Part shown: piece after piece, positions 1 to 5,050 of the stretch | Layout: every line of letters begins with the position of its first letter | Position numbering within the stretch: position 1 is the first letter of the stretch | Assembly: GCA_945788545.1 (NCBI GenBank) | Contig: CALZMK010000158.1 | Coordinates: forward strand, 1-5,050 | Direction: 5' to 3' | DNA: 5,050 bases | From: an uncultured Prevotella sp. | GTDB taxonomy: Bacteria; Bacteroidota; Bacteroidia; Bacteroidales; Bacteroidaceae | Translations under genes and position numbers: made by a program | Notes under the pieces: model-generated | Seen by the model: only the letters and a program-made list of their open reading frames with translations | Told to the model about the DNA's origin: nothing | Databases searched by the model: none

Positions 1-1
1 G

Positions 2-37
2 TTCCCCATTGCGGAATGTACGTTCCGCAGTGGGGAA
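2..37. repeat. GC-rich 15-bp-stem inverted repeat (hairpin), possible terminator
   Basis: The arms are TTCCCCATTGCGGAA (2-16) and TTCCGCAGTGGGGAA (23-37), around the six-base loop TGTACG. Fourteen of 15 pairs are Watson-Crick. The exception, 9 with 30, is U-G in plus-strand RNA but an A-C mismatch in minus-strand RNA, so the fold is slightly better as a plus transcript. No T-run follows on the plus strand (TATAAACAAG comes next), and the sequence that would follow on the minus strand is outside the window. It lies 144 bases beyond the stop of the sigma-GH115 gene. It could terminate that transcript, belong to a gene to the left, or be a dispersed palindromic repeat. The inverted repeat is certain; its role is not. 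Confidence 0.6.
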
Positions 38-120
38 TATAAACAAGAAACTCTATACTTGCAAATTCATGACGGGTTTATATAGAAATTGTAATAGAAA
101 TAACTCAAAGATTCAAATGC

Positions 121-163
121 TTTTATATAAAAGGCATCGAATTATAAGAGTTGTTTATATAAA
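121..163. repeat. Two copies of the self-complementary AT-rich 10-mer TTTATATAAA
   Basis: Perfect palindromes TTTATATAAA sit at 122-131 and 154-163, 32 bases apart; the first extends to TTTTATATAAAA (121-132). A partial copy, TTTATATA, is at 77-84. They lie just beyond the 3' end of the sigma-GH115 gene in non-coding DNA (38-181) where I see no credible gene. The copies could pair with each other or fold on themselves in a transcript, but the stem is A-U only and weak. The same 10-mer occurs by codon choice inside the GH115 coding region (1619-1628), so chance in AT-rich DNA is a serious explanation. Confidence 0.35.
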
Positions 164-181
164 TACCGTTATAATATTGTA

Positions 182-3100
182 TTACAGATGTGAAACCCTT
201 TGTTTTTGTCCTGTACAGTCAACAATAATCTTCTCGAACACTATTGCCGGGGCATTGGGAGTGATGGTGATGGAGTGAGTGCCGTCGGATGTATAGGTGA
301 GGGGGACGGTGATAGTGTTCTCCACCACTCGCTTGGCGATAGTGGGGTAGTACGTGTCGTAGATATTCTCGGGCTTTTCGTTGAGATTGCCGTTGAAGTT
401 TATTACTTGTGCCTCACCGCCGTCAACACTTACACTATATGTGAAACCGTTTTGGTTGAGGAAGTCGAGAGTGGATTTCACAACGATATGGATGCTGGCC
501 TCCTTGGCATTCGGACAGCAAGAGAACTTGTATGTAAGTGACGCTCCGTCGATGGAGGCATTATATGGCTGAAGGGAGAGGGCAGAGCGCGACTTACCCA
601 TGTATGGGATTTCAGTCCATCGGGCATTAGCTGCATCCTTCTTCTCATAATATGCCATTGTCTCGATATTGGCGATGCCATTGATACAGGGGATGATGTT
701 GCCTCCATCTGTATTTGCTTCCACACGAGCCACCTTTGGTATAATGTCACGTGGGAAATCATCGTTCCATGATGTATATCCGATGTGCTTCTGAATCATC
801 ATACCATTCCATTTGCCTCCCGACATCTTGGTGTTGTATTCGTCGCAAAGCAGTGAGTCCTGACGGAAAGCATTGGCACAACGGTCTGCCCAATAGTTGA
901 TTTCGGCAGCTGTATATTCCGAATACTTACCATTGGCAGCCTTCACGAGCATATCGTTCATAGCCTTTGCCTGATACATACGATGGAGATTGGCCATAGC
1001 CTGTACGGGGAAGAGCACTATTTGGCGATAGGCATCGCGATATTCCTCCTTGAGTGAGACGAACTGGCGGAGGGCATCGGCCTCCAGCGCGTCGTATTGT
1101 GCCACCACCTTGGCCCATTCGCCATTTTCGGTACTATATACTGTGGCGTCGAGCATCTCGGCAGTGCTGCGTCCGTTATACTTGCAGCAGAGGTTGAGAA
1201 TGCGGGCAGCTTCTTCAGCCTGGCAGCAACCGAATTGCTGGCGGCAGAACGCCTCGGTGTGCTTGGTGAGTGTGGCGGCATCGTATTGCTTAGGATTCCA
1301 TGCCATGTCCATAAACAGAGTGATGGGATATTCCATAGGCTTGAGGTCGCCCACATTGAGAATCCACAGACGGTCGATGCCATATTGGGCGGCGAGAGTG
1401 AGCTGTTCCCACATGTTTTGGGTGGGAGTGGCGTTTATCCACTTGCTGTTGCGTGGAGCTCCCACATAGTCAACATGATAGTATAGTCCCCATCCGCCCT
1501 TGTGCTGGCGTTCCTTGGCTGTGGGCACACGGCGCACGTTGCCCCAGTTGTCGTCGCAGAGCAGCATGATGACATCGTCGGGCACACGCATACCCTTGTC
1601 GTAGTAGTCCATCACCTCTTTATATAAAGCCCACACCTGTGGAGTCTCCTTTGCCTTTTTGCCAGTCACCTCCTCGATGATTTTGCGCTGGTCGGCCACA
1701 ATCTGTTCGAGCAGTCGGGTGTCGGCTTCCTCGCTCATTGCCTCGTCGCCGTCGCCACGCATACCGATGGTGACAATATCATCAGTGCCCTTCATTCGCT
1801 CTATACCCTCGCGGAAGAACTTCTTGATTACCTCCTTGTTGGTGTTGTAGTTCCATGCTCCGTATTCTTTGCGGTGGCGAGCCCATTCCTGGTGATTGCG
1901 TGCCATGGGTTCGTGGTGTGATGTGCCAATGATGACTCCCATGTCGTTGGCAGTCTTCTGGTTGAGAGGATCATCTGCATAAAATGCCCATCCCCACATG
2001 GCAGGCCATAGCATGTTTCCGCGCAGGCGAAGTATGAGTTCGAATACCTTGGCATAAAACTCATGTCCGCCGTTCTTGGTCTTGAACGTGTTCTCCACCC
2101 ACGATGTGAGGCAAGGAGCTTCGTCGTTGAGGAATAGGCCGCGATAACGCACTGCCGGTTCGCCGTCGGTGTATATACCTTTATTAATATATATGTCCTT
2201 ATGCTTTGCCACTGGCACGTCAGCCCACCAATACCAAGGCGACACACCTATTTGGCGCGACAGTTCGTAGAGCCCGAAGATGGTGCCACGGTAGTCGCTG
2301 CCGGCGATGAGGAGAAGTCCCCCTCCGGCTCCCCCTTGGGGGAGAGACTTATCGGCGGATATGACAGTGATGATAAATTTTTCGGTCTTGCCTTTCAGCT
2401 GGTCGGTGAGTTTGTTCTGTTTTAAAATTTTGTCGATGACGGGTGACGCTCCTATTGTGCCAGCAATGATGGTGGCATTGTTGTTGTCGAGAGAGGCATT
2501 GCATCCCGTGACGTTCTTAATGTCGATAGCCAATGAGCGGGCAGCTATTCTCACTCCCTCATGGTCTTTATCATCCACGGCAATGTTTACCTTCCCATTG
2601 GCGTTAAGGTGAAGGTCGCCTCCGTTGAAACCAACGAATTTGTCGGCTGCGAGCGATGGAATCGACATTGTTATAATGAATACTAAAGACATGCACATTC
2701 TCATAAATGAGCGCATTTCGGCACGTGCGCGTCCCAAACAATTCTCGGTTGCCTTGTAGCTTATACCCAAGGTCTTGGTGATATCTGCCACCTTCTTTCC
2801 TTCGTAAATGCTCATTCTGTATATTATTTGATTACGTTTAGACATTGTCGAAATACCTCTCTCAAGTTTCTCGCTCAGGTCGTGGGCATATATTTCTGAC
2901 TCCATATCATGCCATGATGATTGTATGTATGCAAGCCCTTGACAGGCCTGCTGGCGATAAGAGCAACATCTGAGATAGTCGAAACACATGTTGCGAAGTG
3001 TCTTATGGACAAGGGCGGGCAAACTTCGTTCGATGATGAATTCCTTGATATTTAGCATCCTGACAAAGCAGTCCTGCACAATATCCTCTGCAACGAAGTC

Positions 3101-3184
3101 GTTTTTGACAATCTTCTTTGCAAACCCTCTCATCTCAGCAATGTTTTTCTGATAATAGTCAGATAATATTTCGTTGTTGTTCAT
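182..3184 (-). CDS. ECF sigma factor fused in frame to GH115 alpha-glucuronidase (1000 aa)
   Basis: A single open frame runs from ATG at 3184-3182 to TAA at 184-182. Residues 1-157 look like a full ECF sigma factor: region 2.2 AEDIVQDCF (32-40), region 2.3/2.4 HKTLRNMCFDYLR (60-72), and a sigma-4 helix-turn-helix ADITKTLGISYKATENCL (133-150) ending in GRARAEM. Residues 157-180 resemble a signal peptide. Residues 181-1000 are a full-length GH115 enzyme, a family that removes (4-O-methyl)glucuronic acid from xylan or glucuronic acid from arabinogalactan. Conserved GH115 blocks are present: NDEAP (353-357), RLRGNMLWPAMW (386-397), GTSHHEPMARN (420-430), GMRGDGDEAM (474-483), LLCDDNWGNVRRVP (541-554), YYHVDYVGAPRNSKW (568-582) and WILNVGDLKPMEYP (607-620); a C-terminal beta-rich domain starts near 830. 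From residue 157 the length (844 aa) fits a stand-alone GH115. The sigma stop codon is absent, so this is either a genuine fusion or a recent readthrough joining. I am confident in both domains and less so that one 1000-residue protein is the functional product. Confidence 0.9.
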   Translation of the reverse strand: MNNNEILSDYYQKNIAEMRGFAKKIVKNDFVAEDIVQDCFVRMLNIKEFIIERSLPALVHKTLRNMCFDYLRCCSYRQQACQGLAYIQSSWHDMESEIYAHDLSEKLERGISTMSKRNQIIYRMSIYEGKKVADITKTLGISYKATENCLGRARAEMRSFMRMCMSLVFIITMSIPSLAADKFVGFNGGDLHLNANGKVNIAVDDKDHEGVRIAARSLAIDIKNVTGCNASLDNNNATIIAGTIGASPVIDKILKQNKLTDQLKGKTEKFIITVISADKSLPQGGAGGGLLLIAGSDYRGTIFGLYELSRQIGVSPWYWWADVPVAKHKDIYINKGIYTDGEPAVRYRGLFLNDEAPCLTSWVENTFKTKNGGHEFYAKVFELILRLRGNMLWPAMWGWAFYADDPLNQKTANDMGVIIGTSHHEPMARNHQEWARHRKEYGAWNYNTNKEVIKKFFREGIERMKGTDDIVTIGMRGDGDEAMSEEADTRLLEQIVADQRKIIEEVTGKKAKETPQVWALYKEVMDYYDKGMRVPDDVIMLLCDDNWGNVRRVPTAKERQHKGGWGLYYHVDYVGAPRNSKWINATPTQNMWEQLTLAAQYGIDRLWILNVGDLKPMEYPITLFMDMAWNPKQYDAATLTKHTEAFCRQQFGCCQAEEAARILNLCCKYNGRSTAEMLDATVYSTENGEWAKVVAQYDALEADALRQFVSLKEEYRDAYRQIVLFPVQAMANLHRMYQAKAMNDMLVKAANGKYSEYTAAEINYWADRCANAFRQDSLLCDEYNTKMSGGKWNGMMIQKHIGYTSWNDDFPRDIIPKVARVEANTDGGNIIPCINGIANIETMAYYEKKDAANARWTEIPYMGKSRSALSLQPYNASIDGASLTYKFSCCPNAKEASIHIVVKSTLDFLNQNGFTYSVSVDGGEAQVINFNGNLNEKPENIYDTYYPTIAKRVVENTITVPLTYTSDGTHSITITPNAPAIVFEKIIVDCTGQKQRVSHL
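2315..2350. repeat. 36-base GC-rich palindromic (REP/MITE-like) element inside the GH115 coding region
   Basis: The ends are a 5-base inverted repeat, AAGTC (2315-2319) and GACTT (2346-2350). Inside is the dyad CTCCCCC-TT-GGGGGAG (2329-2344), and TCCCCC occurs twice in direct orientation (2318-2323 and 2330-2335). The element spans exactly 12 codons in the gene's frame, residues 279-290 (KSLPQGGAGGGL), a Gly-rich stretch just before the conserved GH115 segment LLIAGSDYRGTIFG. The composition stands out sharply from its surroundings. The palindrome is seen directly. That it is a dispersed intergenic-type repeat inserted into a surface loop of the N-terminal domain is inference; the alternative is a chance Gly-rich loop with G-rich codons. 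Confidence 0.5.
2645..2716 (-). other. Signal peptide / membrane segment at the sigma-GH115 junction, with possible internal starts
   Basis: Residues 157-180 of the fusion read MRSFMRMCM, then a hydrophobic stretch SLVFIITMSIPSL, then AA followed by DKF. The basic residues on the cytoplasmic side, the 12-13 residue hydrophobic core, the helix-breaking proline and a small-x-small site (SLA before ADK) are typical of a type I signal peptide. Four ATG codons fall within nine codons (residues 157, 161, 163 and 165), as expected if the segment was once the start of an independent GH115 gene. Upstream of residue 157 the DNA is GC-rich (GGGACGCGCACGTGCCGAA) with no Shine-Dalgarno and no TAnnTTTG box, so independent expression has little visible support. 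The core is short for a stable membrane anchor; cleavage after export is plausible. Confidence 0.7.
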
Positions 3185-3204
3185 AAGTGCGTAAGTTTTG
3201 GGTG

Positions 3205-3212
3205 CAAAGTTA
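3205..3212 (-). promoter_or_regulatory. Bacteroidota-type -7 box (TAACTTTG) for the sigma-GH115 gene
   Basis: On the minus strand, TAACTTTG matches the Bacteroides -7 consensus TAnnTTTG exactly. A start of transcription some 6-8 bases downstream would leave a leader of only about 13-16 bases before ATG at 3184. The -33 TTTG element is not evident at the usual 19-21 base spacing (that segment reads CAGCTC), so the promoter may be weak or need an activator; the AraC protein encoded immediately upstream is a candidate. The rest of the 129-base gap (3185-3313) is AT-rich with no gene and no GC-rich hairpin with a T-run, so readthrough from the araC-type gene is also possible. Confidence 0.5.
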
Positions 3213-3313
3213 ATAATATAATCTTAGAAAGAGCTGCATATTTGTAGCTAATACTTTACAATTTGTTTCATTTTCACTATTATGTGCCTTTTTTAGATGT
3301 TTTCCACCTTTGT

Positions 3314-4195
3314 TTATTGTTTGCGATAAGCTGATGGAGACATGCCTACATGCTCCTTGAAGAATTTGCCAAGGAACGACTGGTTGGCGAAATGAAGTTC
3401 GTCGGAGATTTCCTTGATAGTCATTGTTGATGTTTTCAGGAGTACCCGGGCTTCAAGGGTGACATACTTGTCAATCCATTCGTTGGGAGTATTCTTGCTT
3501 ACCGACTTTACAATCTCCGACAGGTATTTTGGGGTGATGCACATCTGTTCGGCATACCAGCTCACTCTGCGCTCGTGCTTGTAGTTGTCTTCTACAAGTT
3601 TGATAAATTGGGTAAAGATGGCATCGGCTCTTGTCTGTCTTTTGCACTCTATTTGCTGCACCCGATAGATGACGTTACTCAAGTCGTAGAACATTGCCAG
3701 CACCAATGTTCTCACCAAGTCGCGTTTGAAGTGGTTGTCTGTTTCTGCAATTTTCTTCTTCAGGAAAAAGAAATATTCCTTGAATGTGTGTACTTCGTAT
3801 TCGTTGAGCGACACTACCGGATGGTTGCGCGAGAAGAGAAAGAGCAATGACACGTCTCTCACGTCCTTAACTACCTCGTAGAAGAAGTTTACCGACAACA
3901 TCATTGCGAGTCCTGAGGCATTATCTGAGGCCATATAATTGTCGATGACATGACGGTCGGAGATAATGATTATGTCATTCTTATGCACGTCATGACTCTG
4001 TGTGTCAATTGTAAACTGCGCATTGCCTTCGGTGCATAATGCCACGAGGATGAAAGTCATCCTGCGTGGTTGTGCAGTTATGGCAAGCGATGTCAGTTTG
4101 TCACTCAGTATGATGTCATCGGCAATGAAGTCGGATTGCGAGTGGTCTTCTTGCGCTATGCGGAAATTGGTGTTGATAATATGTTCCTTGTTCAT
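3314..4195 (-). CDS. AraC-family transcriptional regulator (293 aa)
   Basis: This is a cytoplasmic DNA-binding regulator. Residues are numbered from the chosen start. The N-terminal part (about 20-185) looks like the cupin-type ligand-binding and dimerisation half (ALCTEGNAQFTIDTQSHDVHKNDIIIIS, 52-79, resembles an AraC-type beta-barrel), followed by helices. The C-terminal part has the two AraC helix-turn-helices: YAEQMCITPKYLSEIVKSVS (214-233) and IKEISDELHFANQSFLGKFF (260-279), ending in the family signature HVGMSPSAYRKQ. I chose ATG at 4195-4193 because it lies 10 bases after the GH95 stop. An in-frame ATG at 4261 would add 22 residues overlapping the GH95 coding sequence and is less likely. 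No clear ribosome binding site is visible, which is normal for this phylum. The gene probably shares a transcript with GH95 and may control it or the downstream sigma-GH115 gene; the ligand is unknown. Confidence 0.92.
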   Translation of the reverse strand: MNKEHIINTNFRIAQEDHSQSDFIADDIILSDKLTSLAITAQPRRMTFILVALCTEGNAQFTIDTQSHDVHKNDIIIISDRHVIDNYMASDNASGLAMMLSVNFFYEVVKDVRDVSLLFLFSRNHPVVSLNEYEVHTFKEYFFFLKKKIAETDNHFKRDLVRTLVLAMFYDLSNVIYRVQQIECKRQTRADAIFTQFIKLVEDNYKHERRVSWYAEQMCITPKYLSEIVKSVSKNTPNEWIDKYVTLEARVLLKTSTMTIKEISDELHFANQSFLGKFFKEHVGMSPSAYRKQ

Positions 4196-4205
4196 GGGGT
4201 AGATA

Positions 4206-5050
4206 TTAAATGACTCTTGTTGTTTTGCCGGCTTTAGTCTTAATGGTCTTGGCTCTTCCATTGATGTGTAGCTTAACGGAACCTTTCTTCACTGATTTTA
4301 TTTTCAGTTCAGTCACCATAGAGTTTTCCCATTTCATAGATAATTCATATCCTCCTCGGGCACGTATGCCTGTAACAGAGCCTTTGCTCCACACCTTGGG
4401 CAGTGCAGGAAGTAGTGTGATGATGTTTCCGTCGCTTTGCACGAGCATCTCGCACACACCTGCTGTTCCTCCGAAGTTACCATCGATTTGGAATGGTGGG
4501 TGGGCATCGAAGAGATTAGGATATGTACCTCCCGAGCGACGCTTGTCTTCGCCGTTGTAGTTGTCGGGACTTACGTATGTGAGCAATTTCTGGTAAATAT
4601 GATAAGCCTGTTCGGCATCCTTGAGTCGAGCCCATAGATTGATACGCCATCCTGTGCTCCATCCAGTTGTTTCGTCACCCTTGATTTCCAGCGACTTACG
4701 ACATGCCTTCATCAGATTCTCGTGTTTGTTGGTGATATGTCTTCCAGGATACAGACCGATGAGATGTGACTGGTGGCGATGTTTCCAGTCCCAGTCTTCC
4801 CAGTCGTAATACCATTCTTGGAGGTTGCCCCTGCTGCCAATCTGATAGGGGTGCAGTTTGTCGAGACAATTGCTCATCCTTGCTCTCAGATTTTTGTCAA
4901 TGCCAAGAGTTTCGGTAGCCTTTATGGTATTTATTAGCAGTTCGCGGATTATGGCAAGGTCGGCAGTACCGCCGTACATGGTCATGCCATGATACCCCTT
5001 GTCGGTTTTATATTCATTCTCTGGTGACGTTGACGGTGACGTTATCAGTT
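4206..5050 (-). CDS. GH95 alpha-L-fucosidase / alpha-L-galactosidase, C-terminal part (5'-truncated by the window)
   Basis: The frame is open from the window edge to TAA at 4208-4206, about 281 codons. ATG at 4985 is internal: upstream codons to 5050 encode LITSPSTSPENEYKTDKGYHG, which contains the conserved GH95 STSPEN block. Other family blocks follow: IIRELL, NLQEWYYDWEDWD and HRHQSHLIGLYPG from the (alpha/alpha)6 barrel, GWSTGWRINLWARL, the HPPFQIDGNFGG block with the Asp I take to be catalytic by family comparison, and the C-terminal domain start LLPALPKVWSKGSVTGIRARGGYE. The Asn pair expected earlier in the active site lies outside the window. GH95 enzymes invert and release terminal alpha-1,2-linked L-fucose, or L-galactose from complex xylan and pectin. 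Which sugar this one takes cannot be decided here. The signal peptide, if any, is outside the window. Family assignment is firm and the substrate open. Confidence 0.93.
   Translation of the reverse strand, partial: LITSPSTSPENEYKTDKGYHGMTMYGGTADLAIIRELLINTIKATETLGIDKNLRARMSNCLDKLHPYQIGSRGNLQEWYYDWEDWDWKHRHQSHLIGLYPGRHITNKHENLMKACRKSLEIKGDETTGWSTGWRINLWARLKDAEQAYHIYQKLLTYVSPDNYNGEDKRRSGGTYPNLFDAHPPFQIDGNFGGTAGVCEMLVQSDGNIITLLPALPKVWSKGSVTGIRARGGYELSMKWENSMVTELKIKSVKKGSVKLHINGRAKTIKTKAGKTTRVI

Noticed and set aside
9..278. Plus-strand open frame of 89 codons starting inside the left hairpin.
   Set aside because: It starts within the inverted repeat, runs through AT-rich non-coding DNA into the antisense of the GH115 3' end, and its product has no recognisable features.
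1018..1486. Long overlapping open frames of 120-140 codons on both strands within the GH115 gene.
   Set aside because: They are shadows of the GC-rich GH115 coding region; the GH115 frame carries all the conserved motifs.
2645..2740. A plain frameshift or sequencing error creating the fusion.
   Set aside because: Both domains are in the same frame with sensible residues right across the junction. An error cannot be excluded without reads, but nothing in the sequence points to one.
3242..3261. Imperfect dyad TTGTA-n10-TACAA upstream of the sigma-GH115 promoter as an AraC operator.
   Set aside because: The arms are only five bases in AT-rich DNA. AraC proteins usually bind direct repeats, and no second copy supports it.
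4196..4261. Upstream in-frame start (ATG at 4261) for the AraC-family gene.
   Set aside because: It would overlap the GH95 coding sequence, and the extra 22 residues look like another-frame translation of it. ATG at 4195, 10 bases after the GH95 stop, is the more natural start.
4983..4985. ATG at 4985 as the true start of the GH95 gene.
   Set aside because: The frame stays open to the window edge and the upstream residues contain the conserved STSPEN block, so the gene begins outside the window.

Overview
The window looks like a carbohydrate-utilisation locus of a Bacteroidota bacterium, probably from the Prevotella/Segatella/Bacteroides group. The grounds are the mix of glycoside hydrolase families, the lack of clear Shine-Dalgarno sequences, a TAnnTTTG-type -7 box, and the style of the AraC and ECF sigma proteins. 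This placement is inference; no marker gene is present. All three genes I accept are on the minus strand, so transcription runs from position 5050 towards 1.

Layout in transcription order: (1) 5050-4206 is the C-terminal part of a GH95 alpha-L-fucosidase/alpha-L-galactosidase, whose N-terminus lies beyond the window. (2) 4195-3314 is an AraC-family regulator beginning 10 bases after the GH95 stop, so the two probably share a transcript. (3) 3313-3185 is a 129-base gap holding a good -7 box. (4) 3184-182 is one open frame of 1000 codons. It encodes a complete ECF sigma factor (about residues 1-157) running directly, in frame, into a signal peptide or membrane segment (about 157-180) and a complete GH115 alpha-glucuronidase (about 181-1000). 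(5) 181-1 is AT-rich and non-coding, with a 15-bp-stem hairpin at its left edge.

The sigma-GH115 fusion is the standout. Both halves look intact and the junction was checked codon by codon: there is no stop between them. Read literally, the protein would have a transcription factor in the cytoplasm joined through a short hydrophobic segment to a glycosidase outside the inner membrane. The alternatives are a recent loss of the sigma stop codon, internal initiation that still makes ordinary secreted GH115, or an assembly error. A second oddity is a 36-base GC-rich palindromic element inside the GH115 coding region. It is exactly 12 codons long and encodes a Gly-rich loop.

Functionally, GH115 removes (4-O-methyl)glucuronic acid side groups from xylan or arabinogalactan, and GH95 removes terminal L-fucose or L-galactose. 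Together with two different kinds of regulator, they suggest controlled removal of side chains from a complex plant polysaccharide such as glucuronoarabinoxylan. The exact substrate cannot be decided from this window.
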